DNA of 64,000 nt, taken from Sphingomonas elodea ATCC 31461. Lineage in GTDB: Bacteria > Pseudomonadota > Alphaproteobacteria > Sphingomonadales > Sphingomonadaceae. Position 1 is the stretch's first letter, and every line of letters starts with the position of its first letter. The DNA lies in NCBI RefSeq assembly GCF_000226955.1, contig NZ_AGFU01000050.1, positions 1 through 64,000 of the forward strand, in the 5' to 3' direction. A program made the translations under genes and the position numbers. Below the pieces are notes generated by a model, which worked only from the letters and a program-made list of their open reading frames with translations, was not told the origin of the DNA and made no database searches. Of this stretch, positions 55,330 to 64,000 are shown piece by piece.

Positions 55330-57692
55330 GGCCTGGCGGTGAACAGCACCACGCCGAACACGGGCCCGGCGCTGCTGCGATCGTGCGGCACAAAGCGGAC
55401 GCGCACGCTTCTCTTGCCCTTGGTCAGCGCCTCGGGGAGCGGATAGGTGACGTCGTAGAACTTGCCCGGCTGTTCCTTGTCGTTGAGCGTCTGGGTGGCG
55501 ATCTTCACGCCGTCGACCAAGATGTCAAAGCTGCGCTCCCGCTCGCCACCCCAATAGGTCGCCTGGAGCAGCAGCGGGCCGTCCTTCACCTTCATCTTGA
55601 AGTCGAAATAGCCGCCCGAGCGCGCATCGCGCCCCTGCCGCCCGCGATAGGAGACGGGGTAGGAAATGTCCGAGCGCAGGTCATGGTCGCGCTCGGGCTG
55701 CATCTCACCCAGGTGCATCACGTCGACCGAGCGCGCCGCCACGTCCTTCAGCCGGGCCTGCTCGGCGAGGAAGGCGGCCTGTTCCTGCCGCCACTGCGCC
55801 TCGCTGAAGCGCCGGAAATAGACCGCGCTGCGCCGCTCGACCTGGCGGTAGAAGGGCACGAAGCGCAGGTCGGCCGGGCGTACGATGCCGCGTGTCTCGA
55901 ACACCGCAGGCTCGGGCGCGGGGGTGAAGGCGGCGAGCAAGTCCGTCCCCACCAGCGCCGGATCGCCGGCATTCCACGGGGTGGAGGTGGGACCGAGGTC
56001 GCCCGCCAGCACCATCGGCCCGCGCAGCACTGCGACCGTACTGTCGTCGCCCGGCGCCGCCTCCAGCCGCAACGCCATCGGCAGGCTGATGGCGATGGTG
56101 TCGTCCCTCTTCCAGCTGCGCGCGACGATCGCATAGCCGCGATCGAACACCGCGTCCCCCGGCTTTCCGTTCACCGTCACTACCGCCTTGCCCTCGGCCC
56201 AGCCGGGCACGCGCAGCGCGATGGCGAAACGTGCCGCGCGGGCAAGCTGCTCGACCTTGAGCGTCGCCGTGCCCTCGAACGGATAGGCGGTGTCGAGCAC
56301 CAGCTTCGCCTTCTGGGCCTTCCAGTCGATCTCCGCCGGGATGTAGAGATTGACGAGCAGTGCGCCCTCGCCCTGCCAGAACGCCGCCTCGCCATGCTTG
56401 GCATGGCTCTCCAGCCCCGAGCCGATGCAGCACCAGAAGGCATCCTCGTTCGGCTGCGAATATTGACGCTCGGCGCCGCTCATCAGCGGGGTCATATAGG
56501 TGAAGCCGCCGGTCTTGGGATTCTGCGCCGCCATCACATGGTTGAGGTGGGCGCGCTCATAATAGTCGAACAGCACGCCGTTCGGCTGCCAGGCGAACAA
56601 ATGGCTGGTCAGCTTGAGCATGTTGTAGGTGTTGCAATGCTCGCACGTCTGGTCGGTGATGTGCTGGGCGATGCTGTCGGGCGCGGAGAAATATTCGCGG
56701 TCGGCATTGCCGCCGATCACATAGCTGTGATGCCCGGTCACCCGTTCCCAGAAGAAGCGGGCGGCGGTGGCGTCGCCGGCATCGCCGGTCAGCTCGTGGA
56801 TGCGCGCCAGGCCGATCAGCTTGGGCACCTGGGTGTTGGCGTGGAAGTTGGCGAGCTTGTCCTCGCCCGCCTTCAGCGGACCCAGCACGCGATCGTCGTA
56901 GAGCCGCTTGGCGACCACCATCCAGCGCGCATCGCGGGTGCGGGCATAAAGCTCGGCATAGCTTTCGTTCAGGCCGCCATATTCGCAGCCCAGCATCTGC
57001 TGCATCTGCGCGTCGTTGAGCGCGGCGAACACCTTCTCGAAATAGCCGGCAAGGCCCAGCGTCACCTGCAGCGCCTGGGCATTGCCCCAGCCGGCATGGA
57101 CGTCGAGCAGCCCGGCGAAGACCTTGTGGACGGTGTAGAGCGGCGACCAGCTGCCGTTGAGATCGAAGCCGCCCGACTTGATCTCGCCGCGCATGATCTC
57201 GGGGAAGATCTCCTCGCCGTCGACGATCGTGCCGTCCTTCCGCTTGCGCCCCAGCGCGCCGACATAGCCGGTGCCGCGCTTCGCCTGCGCCTCGGCCAGT
57301 TCCGCCACGATATAGTCGGCGCGGCGGCGCATCTCGGGATCGCCGGTCTGCTGCCACATCAGCACCAGCGCGGTGAGATAGTGGCCGAGCGTGTGGCCGG
57401 CGATGGTGTCGCTCTCCCATCCGCCGTAGAGTTTACCCTTCGGCTCCAGTCCGGCATATTTGCGGAAATTGTGGAGTAGCCGGTCGGGCTCGAGCTGGAG
57501 CAGCGCGCGGTGGTTGACCTCCACGGCGCTGGCATAATCGGAGGGGCGCAGGCGGATCGCCGTCAAGGGAAGCGGCGAGAGCTTCGCCGGAAGTATCGTG
57601 GCACCCGCGGCCCGTACGGCGGTTGGCAGCGCCCCAGCTGCGAGCAATGCCCCGCCGGCCCCCGCCAACAACTCTCTTCGCGTGCGTGCCAT
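55326..57692 (-). CDS. GH127-type beta-L-arabinofuranosidase (DUF1680), exported
   Basis: 788 residues. The N-terminus TRRELLAGAGGALLAAGA is a twin-arginine-like signal. The (alpha/alpha)6 barrel has GWESDTIAGHTLGHYLTAL and GLNESYAELYA, and the zinc-cysteine site typical of GH127/146 (CEHCNTYNMLK and CCIGSGLESHAKHGE). A beta-sandwich follows, plus a C-terminal DUF4986-like region of about 130 residues (YFDFKMKVKDGPLLLQATYWGG). It cleaves beta-linked L-arabinofuranose from plant glycans or glycoproteins. Start ATG 57692 with AGAGGGG; first gene of the operon with the oxidoreductase and DUF885. Confidence 0.9.
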   Translation of the reverse strand: MARTRRELLAGAGGALLAAGALPTAVRAAGATILPAKLSPLPLTAIRLRPSDYASAVEVNHRALLQLEPDRLLHNFRKYAGLEPKGKLYGGWESDTIAGHTLGHYLTALVLMWQQTGDPEMRRRADYIVAELAEAQAKRGTGYVGALGRKRKDGTIVDGEEIFPEIMRGEIKSGGFDLNGSWSPLYTVHKVFAGLLDVHAGWGNAQALQVTLGLAGYFEKVFAALNDAQMQQMLGCEYGGLNESYAELYARTRDARWMVVAKRLYDDRVLGPLKAGEDKLANFHANTQVPKLIGLARIHELTGDAGDATAARFFWERVTGHHSYVIGGNADREYFSAPDSIAQHITDQTCEHCNTYNMLKLTSHLFAWQPNGVLFDYYERAHLNHVMAAQNPKTGGFTYMTPLMSGAERQYSQPNEDAFWCCIGSGLESHAKHGEAAFWQGEGALLVNLYIPAEIDWKAQKAKLVLDTAYPFEGTATLKVEQLARAARFAIALRVPGWAEGKAVVTVNGKPGDAVFDRGYAIVARSWKRDDTIAISLPMALRLEAAPGDDSTVAVLRGPMVLAGDLGPTSTPWNAGDPALVGTDLLAAFTPAPEPAVFETRGIVRPADLRFVPFYRQVERRSAVYFRRFSEAQWRQEQAAFLAEQARLKDVAARSVDVMHLGEMQPERDHDLRSDISYPVSYRGRQGRDARSGGYFDFKMKVKDGPLLLQATYWGGERERSFDILVDGVKIATQTLNDKEQPGKFYDVTYPLPEALTKGKRSVRVRFVPHDRSSAGPVFGVVLFTARP

Positions 57693-57708
57693 TCCTACCC
57701 CTCTTCCA

Positions 57709-57720
57709 ATCGTATACGAT
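57709..57720. promoter_or_regulatory. putative operator, GH127 side
   Basis: ATCGTATACGAT is a perfect 12-bp palindrome 17 bp upstream of the GH127 start. The style fits a GntR- or LacI-type regulator. No candidate regulator gene lies next to it. Confidence 0.6.
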
Positions 57721-57771
57721 CTACGAAGGCTTCGCGGTCCGGTCAAGCAGCGTCCGCCGCGGCCATCTTAT

Positions 57772-57783
57772 ATCGTATAATAT
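57772..57783. promoter_or_regulatory. putative operator, DUF5695 side
   Basis: ATCGTATAATAT matches the palindrome at 57709-57720 in 10 of 12 positions and contains a perfect TATAAT (57776-57781), 61 bp before the divergent gene's start. Sharing of ATCGTATA suggests one regulator for both directions. Confidence 0.5.
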
Positions 57784-57841
57784 TCTTGACCGGCTGTACC
57801 GGCCATGGTCTACCGCGGATCCTGCAAGGGGAGTTGCGAGA

Positions 57842-60631
57842 ATGGTAGCGGATCGGCGGCATGGCACCAGCGGACGTGTGGCGCGACTGCATGCCCCGCG
57901 CCTCATCCTTGCCACCGCCGCCCTTGCCGGCGTGAGCAGCCTGCCCTTCGCCGCCCCCCTCTTCGCGCAGGAGAAGCAGGAGGCAAAGCCGGTCTATCCG
58001 CCGATCCGCACCACGCCGATGCGCGTGGGCGCCTTCCTGCTCGCCCTGCGCAGCGACACCGGCACGCTCGCCCGGCTATCGCCTGTCGCAGAGCCCGGCT
58101 TCGATTTCGTGCCCGGCGGACGCGAGGCCGAGCGGCAAGGCGACGGCTACAACCATGTCGGCGACATCAACATCCGGTTGCGAACCGCGGGTGGCGCCTG
58201 GCGGGACTTCGCCTCGGCCCGCGCGCGCAAGCCCATCGCCGCGCTGCCGCGGACGCCGGGCGTGTTCGCCGCGGCCGACATCACCGCCAGCATGGGGGAA
58301 GGTATCCCGCTGCGCGTCGAACGGCGCTGGGTGGACGCGGCCGGCGTGCCGGTGCTGCGCTTCCGGCTGGTCAACACCTCCGCCGCGCCGGTCGAGGTGG
58401 GCGGGCTGGGGCTGCCGATGGTGTTCGACAACATCCTTCAGGATCGCACGCTGGAGACGGCGCATGCGGCGGCGAGCTTCGTCGATCCCTATATCGGCCG
58501 CGATGCCGGCTATCTCCAGGTCACGCGGCTGAACGGCAAGGGTCCGGCGCTGCTGGTGCTGCCCGACGGCCGAACGCCGCTGGAGAGTTACGCGCCGCTC
58601 AAGAACCCGCGCGAGCCGCTGGCGATCTTCACCGACAAGAGCCCGCGCAGCCAGGTTTCCGAAGGCTTTTACGACTGGACCGTCGCCTCCAAGGGCTTTG
58701 TCGAGCAGGAATGGCGCAAGGCGGGTGAACAATGGAATCCGCCCACCAGCTTCACGCTGGCGCCGGGCGAAGCGCGAACCATCGGCGTGCGGCTGGTGCA
58801 GGCGCCGTCGATCCGCGGCATCCAGTCGACCCTCGTCGCACAGGGGCGCCCCGTGGCGCTGGGCGTGCCCGGTTATGTCGTGCCGAACGACCTCGAGGCC
58901 GCGCTCTTCCTCAAATACGCCCAGCCCGTGCGCAAGGTGGACGTCTCGCCTGCCGGCGCGATGACCGTCACGGCGGCGGGAATGGTCAATGGCTGGCGGC
59001 GCTATGCGGTGCGGGGGACCGGCTGGGGCCGCGCCCGCCTCACCATCACCTATGCCGACGGCACCGCGCAGACGGTGCAGTATTTCGTCACCAAGCCGCT
59101 CGAGGCGACGATGGCCGATCTCGGCCGTTTCACCACGACCAAGCAGTGGTTCGACGATCCCAAGGATCCGTTCGGCCGGTCGCCCGCGATCCTCAGCTAT
59201 GATCGCGAGGCGGGCAAGGTCCTGACCCAGGAACCGCGCGTGTGGATCGCCGGCATGAGCGACGAGGGCGGCGCCGGCGGCTGGATCGCCGCGATCATGA
59301 AGCAGCTCGACAATCCCGACCCGGCCGAGATCGAGCGGCTGGAGACGCTGGTCGACAAGACGATCTTCGGCAAGCTGCAGGTGGCAGACGGCGAGCATAT
59401 CGGCGCGGTGAAGAAGAGCCTCTTCTACTATGATCCCGAAGGCATGCCCGGCTATTACGATCCCGAGTCCAACTGGAAGAGCTGGACCAGCTGGTCGAAG
59501 AAGGATGCCGGCGATCTCGGCCGCTCGTTCAACTACCCGCATGTCGCGCTCGCTTATTGGACGCTCTACCGGCTGGCGCGCAACCATCCGGGGCTCGTCA
59601 CCCATCACGACTGGCGCTGGTATCTCGACCATGCGCGGCTGACGATCGTCGCGATGATGCGCGATGCGCCTTACTATACCCAGTTCGGCCAGATGGAGGG
59701 TGAGGTTTTCGTCGACGTGCTCGACGATCTGAAGCGCGAGGGGATCGCCGACGGCGCCGCGCAGATCGAGGCGCTGATGAAGTCCCGCGCCGATCACTGG
59801 AAGGGCCTTGCCTATCCGTTCGGCAGTGAGATGGCGTGGGATTCGACCGGCCAGCCCGAGGTCTATGCCTGGATGCGCTATTTCGGTTATCCGAAGCAGG
59901 CGGCGGAAACCGTGGAGGTGATCCTGGGCTATGACCCGCTGATCCCGCACTGGGGCTATAACGGGAATGCCCGGCGCTATTGGGATTTCCTCTATGGCGG
60001 CAAATATCCGCGTATCGAGCGCCAGATCCACCATTACGGCTCGACCAACAACGCGTTGCCGCTGTTCGAGGCATTCCGCGCGAATCCGTCCGACCTGCAC
60101 CTGCTGCGCGTCGCCTATGGCGGGCTGATGGGCGGCATCACCAACATCGATCGCGACGGCTTCGGATCGGCGGCGTTCCACAGCTGGCCGGACCGGATGG
60201 AATGGGACCCCTATAGCGGCGACTATGGCTCGGGCTATTTCGCCCATGCGTACGGCGCCGCCACCTATCTGGTGCAGGATCCGACCTTCGGCTGGCTCGG
60301 CTATGGCGGCAATGTTCGCGTCGCCCCCGATGCGATCACGATTCAGCCCAGGGACGGCGCGCGCAGCCGCCTGTTCGTCGCGCCTGCGGGCCTGTGGATC
60401 ACGCTCGAGGCCGGCAAGATCGCCGCTGCCCGCTACGTACCGACGACCGGCACGGTGACGCTGACGCTCGATCCGCGCAACGCGACGACGCCCCGCGCGC
60501 TGGTGCGGCTGCAAAAGACCACCGCCGGACGCGCCTATCGCGTCGAGGGCGGGACCCCCGAGCGGGGTGCCACGGCCGTGCCGCTCGCGGGCGAGGCGAC
60601 CACCGTCCGGCTGGTGCCCACCCCGGGCTGA
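57842..60631 (+). CDS. large secreted protein, DUF5695-like, probable glycoside hydrolase
   Basis: 929 residues. The basic start and hydrophobic stretch (PRLILATAALAGVSSLPFAAPLFAQ) form a signal peptide. An N-terminal all-beta region (about 60-420) is followed by a helical domain with conserved aromatic and acidic motifs (YDPEGMPGYYDPESNW, TRFQFGQMEGEVF-type segment PYYTQFGQMEGEVFVD, PFGSEMAWDSTGQPEV, NIDRDGFGSAAFHSWPD). The pattern resembles the DUF5695 family of large (alpha/alpha)6-like enzymes; I am moderately sure of the family and not of the substrate. Divergent from the GH127 operon and 225 bp before a TonB receptor, so plant glycan use is likely. Confidence 0.65.
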   Translation: MVADRRHGTSGRVARLHAPRLILATAALAGVSSLPFAAPLFAQEKQEAKPVYPPIRTTPMRVGAFLLALRSDTGTLARLSPVAEPGFDFVPGGREAERQGDGYNHVGDINIRLRTAGGAWRDFASARARKPIAALPRTPGVFAAADITASMGEGIPLRVERRWVDAAGVPVLRFRLVNTSAAPVEVGGLGLPMVFDNILQDRTLETAHAAASFVDPYIGRDAGYLQVTRLNGKGPALLVLPDGRTPLESYAPLKNPREPLAIFTDKSPRSQVSEGFYDWTVASKGFVEQEWRKAGEQWNPPTSFTLAPGEARTIGVRLVQAPSIRGIQSTLVAQGRPVALGVPGYVVPNDLEAALFLKYAQPVRKVDVSPAGAMTVTAAGMVNGWRRYAVRGTGWGRARLTITYADGTAQTVQYFVTKPLEATMADLGRFTTTKQWFDDPKDPFGRSPAILSYDREAGKVLTQEPRVWIAGMSDEGGAGGWIAAIMKQLDNPDPAEIERLETLVDKTIFGKLQVADGEHIGAVKKSLFYYDPEGMPGYYDPESNWKSWTSWSKKDAGDLGRSFNYPHVALAYWTLYRLARNHPGLVTHHDWRWYLDHARLTIVAMMRDAPYYTQFGQMEGEVFVDVLDDLKREGIADGAAQIEALMKSRADHWKGLAYPFGSEMAWDSTGQPEVYAWMRYFGYPKQAAETVEVILGYDPLIPHWGYNGNARRYWDFLYGGKYPRIERQIHHYGSTNNALPLFEAFRANPSDLHLLRVAYGGLMGGITNIDRDGFGSAAFHSWPDRMEWDPYSGDYGSGYFAHAYGAATYLVQDPTFGWLGYGGNVRVAPDAITIQPRDGARSRLFVAPAGLWITLEAGKIAAARYVPTTGTVTLTLDPRNATTPRALVRLQKTTAGRAYRVEGGTPERGATAVPLAGEATTVRLVPTPG

Positions 60632-60856
60632 TCGCGCGGCGAGTCGCAGCGCGGCTCGCCCGGCCCCGCCCCATCTCCACGCCCCGTTCCCGGGCTGCTG
60701 CCGTCCGTCGCTTCGCGCCGGCGATCGGCCGTGCTGCGCTAAAAAACCGCTTGGCTAAATGATGGAACTACGTAATACATATTGGGACAGCACGGCGTGA
60801 GACCGCTGCAACCGACGGGCGCATCGCCCGCGGAAACCTAGAAAAGGGAGAGGATA

Positions 60857-63853
60857 ATGTCCCATCGTTCCGCATTGCATGCCCTCGCGGTCCGTCGTGG
60901 CGCCTCGGGCTTCGCCCTTGCCATCGCCATCGCGGCGACCGCCCCGGCGGTAGCCCAGACCAGCAGCCCCCCGGCGCAGGACCAGAGCTCACCGCCCGAA
61001 GAGGCCGAAATCGTCGTCCGCGGCTTCCGCGCCTCGCTCGACAGCGCGCTGAGCCTGAAGCGCAACGAGACCGCGGCGGTCGATTCGATCGTCGCCGAGG
61101 ACATCGGCAAGTTCCCCGACAGCAACCTCGCCGAATCGATGCAGCGCGTGCCCGGCGTCGCACTCTCGCGCGGCGATGGCGGCGAGGGCCGCAACATCTC
61201 GGTCCGCGGCCTGGGCGCCGCCTTCACCCGCGTCCGCATCAACGGGATGGAAGGCAGCTCGCAGACCGGCTCGTCCGACATCTACGGCGCGGGCAATTCG
61301 GGCCGCAGCTTCGACTTCAACGTCTTCCCGACCGAAATCTTCTCGGCGCTGGCCGTCCGCAAGACGACCTCGGCCGATGTCGAGGAAGGCTCGCTCGGCG
61401 CGACGGTGGACCTGAGCGCCCCCAAGCCGCTCGACCTCAAGAAAGATTTCACTCTCACCGCCACGCTGCGCGGCGTCTACAACGAGATCAGCAAGAAGAC
61501 CGACCCGCGCGGTTCGCTGCTGGTCGGCAAGAAGTTCGCCGACGGCCGGTTCGGCGTGCTCGCCAGCTTTGCCTATCAGAAGCGGCGGATGCGCGAAGTC
61601 GGCTATTCGGCGGTCGACATCCTCTCCGCCAACACCAACGGTGTCGATCCCGACGGTGCGGCCGGCCCGGCACCGGTTCAGCCCTTCTGCACGCCCGTCG
61701 GCTATGCCCCGATCAGCCCGGCGGTCGGCACCAAAGGCGCCACCGCGACCTTGTGCAGCACCGGCAACCCGCGCACCGGCACGCTGGCAGCATACAACAC
61801 CATCGCCAATCTCCGCCGCGCCGACCTGCCCAACGTGCCGGGCAGCGGCGCCTTCCTGCCGCGCCTCCCCCGCTACGTGAATTCGGAGCAGAACACCGAA
61901 CGCATGGGCGGCACGCTGTCGCTACAGTTCCGTCCGGACGATGACACCGATATCAGCGTCGACGCGATCTATTCGCGCTTCGAGGTGACCCGCCGCGACA
62001 ACTATATCGCCGGCATCTCGTTCGGTCGCTCGATCACCAACAACGGCCAGCCGATGGTCTCGGTACGCGACGCGCAGTTCACCTCGAACGGCTCGCTCGT
62101 CTATGGCCTGTTCGACGGGGTCGACGTCCGCTCCGAAGGCCTGGTCGACCACTGGACCTCCGACTTCCTCCAGGTGAACACCAACCTGCGGCACCGTTTC
62201 AACGATCATCTGCAGATCGAGATGTTCGTCGGCAAGAATCAGTCGGTCTGGTGGAATCCCAAGCGCTTCCAGACCTTCATGGACGCGATCGACACGCCCA
62301 ATTTCTCGGTCGATTTCCGGAACGGCCGCAGCACCCCGCTGATCGGCTTCGGTTTCGACGTCTCCGACCCGGCCAACTTCAGCTATGCCCCCGGCCGCGC
62401 CGACGGCACGGTGCTCGGCGGGTTCAGCTTCCAGGGCAAGCCCTCGAAGAACCAGACCGACAATTTCACCGGCGAGTTGAACCTCGACTACAGCTTCAGC
62501 GACGCGCTCAAGCTGCGCGTCGGCGGCCAGTATCGCAACGCCGACTTCAACGCCTATACGTCGCTGCCCTATGCGGCGCAGACGATCGTCCAGGCGCTGC
62601 CGGCCGGCACCTCGCTCGCCAGCATCACCCGCCAGATCAGCGGGCTGGACCAGCTGTTCGGCAGCGGCGCGCCCAAGAGCTGGGCGTCGATCGATGCAGA
62701 CAAATGGGCGCAGGTCTTCAATTACGACGCGATCCAGTTCTGCCGCACCGAATGCGGTGCTGTCGCCTCGCGCATCCGGGAATCGGTGAAGAGCGTCTAT
62801 GCGATGGCGACCTTCGACACCGGTTTCGCGCTGCCGTTCAAGGTGCGCGGCGACGCAGGCGTGCGCTATGTGAAGACCGACATGCTGGCGGCAGGCTATA
62901 TCAGCGTGGCCGCGGCCGGACAGACGCCGACCAATTTGCGCGGACAATATGGCCAGGTCGTGCGGGGCTATGACGACTGGCTGCCCTCGGCGAACCTGGT
63001 CATCGAGCCGGCCCGCAACCTGCTCGTCCGCCTTGCCGCCGCGAAGGTCATGTCCCGCCCCGAGCTGGGCCAGCTTGCCCCGACCAGCGGCGTTACCGCC
63101 ACGACGCGGGTGGGCAACATCAACAACCCCTATCTGGATCCGATCCGCGCCGACACGTTCGACGCTGCGCTGGAATGGTATTTCCAGCCCGGTTCGCTCC
63201 TCTCGGTCGCCTATTTCCACAAGAACATCAAAACCTACATCCAGCGGGTGACGAGCCAGATCCCGTTCAACCAGCTGGGCCTGCCGGTCGCGCTGCTCGA
63301 CAACACCAACACCGCACCGACCGAGGACTTCACCATCGGCCAGCCGGTCAACACGCCGGGCGGCAAGCTGAACGGCATCGAGGTTAATGCGCAGGTGCAG
63401 ATGCGCTTCCTGCCGGGGTTCCTGAAGAATCTGGGCGTGCTGGGCAACTATACCCGCGTGACCTCGAAGATCCGCTACATCCTGGCGAGCGCCGGTGGCG
63501 TGCCGACCGTGACGACAACGGCGGACCTGGTCGGCCTTTCGAAGAACACGGCGAGCGGCACGCTGTTCTATGAAGACAGCAAGTTCAGCATCCGCGCGAC
63601 GGCCAGCTACCGCGATCGCTACATCCGCGCGATCCCGGCCTCGCCGGGCAGCGACCTGCAGGGCAATTCGCCGAACACCTTCGTCGACGCTTCGGCCTCG
63701 TACAATCTGAACGACCATATCAAGCTGATCGCCGAGGTGCAGAACCTCACCGACGAGCGCAACAACCTCTACATCGACAGCGTCCGCCGCGACACGCTGT
63801 TCCAGACGCGGATCGGGCGCACCTTCAACTTCGGCGTCAATTTCCAGTTCTGA
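60857..63853 (+). CDS. TonB-dependent receptor (carbohydrate type)
   Basis: 998 residues. Signal peptide ends APAVAQ; AEIVVRGFRASLDSALSLKR is the typical box of Caulobacter-type sugar receptors (TIGR01782-like), then SIVAEDIGKFPDSNLAESMQR and SVRGLGAAFTRVRINGME in the plug. The barrel ends GRTFNFGVNFQF with a terminal Phe. AAAAGGGAGAGG precedes the ATG. It likely imports oligosaccharides released by the GH127/DUF5695 enzymes. The gap 60632-60856 contains no gene; it holds the promoter region. Confidence 0.93.
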   Translation: MSHRSALHALAVRRGASGFALAIAIAATAPAVAQTSSPPAQDQSSPPEEAEIVVRGFRASLDSALSLKRNETAAVDSIVAEDIGKFPDSNLAESMQRVPGVALSRGDGGEGRNISVRGLGAAFTRVRINGMEGSSQTGSSDIYGAGNSGRSFDFNVFPTEIFSALAVRKTTSADVEEGSLGATVDLSAPKPLDLKKDFTLTATLRGVYNEISKKTDPRGSLLVGKKFADGRFGVLASFAYQKRRMREVGYSAVDILSANTNGVDPDGAAGPAPVQPFCTPVGYAPISPAVGTKGATATLCSTGNPRTGTLAAYNTIANLRRADLPNVPGSGAFLPRLPRYVNSEQNTERMGGTLSLQFRPDDDTDISVDAIYSRFEVTRRDNYIAGISFGRSITNNGQPMVSVRDAQFTSNGSLVYGLFDGVDVRSEGLVDHWTSDFLQVNTNLRHRFNDHLQIEMFVGKNQSVWWNPKRFQTFMDAIDTPNFSVDFRNGRSTPLIGFGFDVSDPANFSYAPGRADGTVLGGFSFQGKPSKNQTDNFTGELNLDYSFSDALKLRVGGQYRNADFNAYTSLPYAAQTIVQALPAGTSLASITRQISGLDQLFGSGAPKSWASIDADKWAQVFNYDAIQFCRTECGAVASRIRESVKSVYAMATFDTGFALPFKVRGDAGVRYVKTDMLAAGYISVAAAGQTPTNLRGQYGQVVRGYDDWLPSANLVIEPARNLLVRLAAAKVMSRPELGQLAPTSGVTATTRVGNINNPYLDPIRADTFDAALEWYFQPGSLLSVAYFHKNIKTYIQRVTSQIPFNQLGLPVALLDNTNTAPTEDFTIGQPVNTPGGKLNGIEVNAQVQMRFLPGFLKNLGVLGNYTRVTSKIRYILASAGGVPTVTTTADLVGLSKNTASGTLFYEDSKFSIRATASYRDRYIRAIPASPGSDLQGNSPNTFVDASASYNLNDHIKLIAEVQNLTDERNNLYIDSVRRDTLFQTRIGRTFNFGVNFQF

Positions 63854-63867
63854 CCCTTACCTCCCCT

Positions 63868-63903
63868 CGGGCCGCCGTTTTCACCCCGGCGGCCCGTTTT
63901 TTT
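63868..63903 (+). terminator. rho-independent terminator after TonB receptor
   Basis: CGGGCCGCCG (63868-63877) pairs perfectly with CGGCGGCCCG (63887-63896) over a nine-base loop and is followed by seven T. It closes the receptor transcript 14 bp after the stop. Confidence 0.9.
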
Positions 63904-63925
63904 GCGTATCCAGGAGCTGCCGTTG

Positions 63926-64000
63926 ATGCGTATCGCCCTGTTCGCCGCCGCCCTTGCCGCGCCGCTCGCTGCGCAGACCACCGACACGCTGCAGGGTCGC
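63926..64000 (+). CDS. exported protein, cut by window edge
   Basis: Only 25 residues are in the window, starting MRIALFAAALAAPLAAQTTD, which reads as a short signal peptide cleaved after LAAQ or LAA. AGGAG lies about ten bases before the ATG. It follows the receptor terminator, so it has its own or a read-through promoter. Family unknown from this much sequence; a secreted hydrolase would fit the context. Confidence 0.6.
   Translation, partial: MRIALFAAALAAPLAAQTTDTLQGR

Noticed and set aside
1-64000. tRNA, rRNA, CRISPR arrays, replication origin, prophage
   Set aside because: No cloverleaf, rRNA block, regularly spaced repeats, DnaA-box cluster or phage gene run could be recognised.

Overview
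The window looks like chromosomal DNA of a high-G+C sphingomonad (Alphaproteobacteria, Sphingomonas or a close relative). The reasons are three large TonB-dependent receptors beside secreted glycoside hydrolases, a LOV photosensor coupled to an HWE histidine kinase, a ferulate/vanillate catabolic region, tight gene packing with GTGA/ATGA overlaps, and purine-rich ribosome binding sites. No rRNA, tRNA or CRISPR array is visible. The left edge cuts an IS3-family transposase; the right edge cuts an exported protein.

Left third (0-21.6 kb). A myo-inositol oxygenase gene is divergent from a DMT-type sugar transporter and a LacI regulator, with two matching 14-bp palindromes between them. A TonB receptor, an NTF2-like protein, an M13 peptidase, a small lipoprotein, a glutaredoxin-like protein and a PIN-toxin/Phd-antitoxin pair follow; the pair is preceded by two perfect palindromes. 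Next come a CPA2 antiporter, a flavin-dependent halogenase of the tryptophan halogenase family and a GH27 alpha-galactosidase. A signalling operon follows: a short LOV protein, a CheB-CheR-PAS-HWE kinase fusion and a single-domain response regulator.

Middle (21.6-29.2 kb). A winged-helix-like protein is preceded by three copies of an AAAGTGCCA element. A rhodanese gene and a GlxA/FtrA-type AraC regulator appear to have lost their 5' ends in one deletion. A GH92 mannosidase and a DesKR-like two-component system with an ABC-2 exporter follow.

Aromatic region (29.3-45.5 kb). A MarR regulator, a vanillin-type aldehyde dehydrogenase, a hydroxycinnamoyl-CoA hydratase/lyase and an NDP-forming acyl-CoA ligase make a complete ferulate-to-vanillate route. 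A second hydratase/lyase, an alpha/beta hydrolase, a second MarR and a second aldehyde dehydrogenase share a 19-bp operator-like motif. A TonB receptor, a zinc alcohol dehydrogenase, a fold-3 esterase, the vanillate O-demethylase oxygenase VanA and a GntR regulator (VanR) follow. The VanR-type palindrome ATTGGATCCAAT lies over the predicted vanA promoter. The partner reductase VanB is not in the window.

Right third (45.5-64 kb). A chemoreceptor, a DUF4403 lipoprotein, a lactonase-like propeller, a TPR protein and a thioredoxin-like protein lead to a carbohydrate locus: DUF885 peptidase, Ldh-family oxidoreductase and GH127 arabinofuranosidase in one overlapping operon, divergent from a large secreted DUF5695-like protein and a TonB receptor. 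Two copies of an ATCGTATA operator lie in the divergent region.
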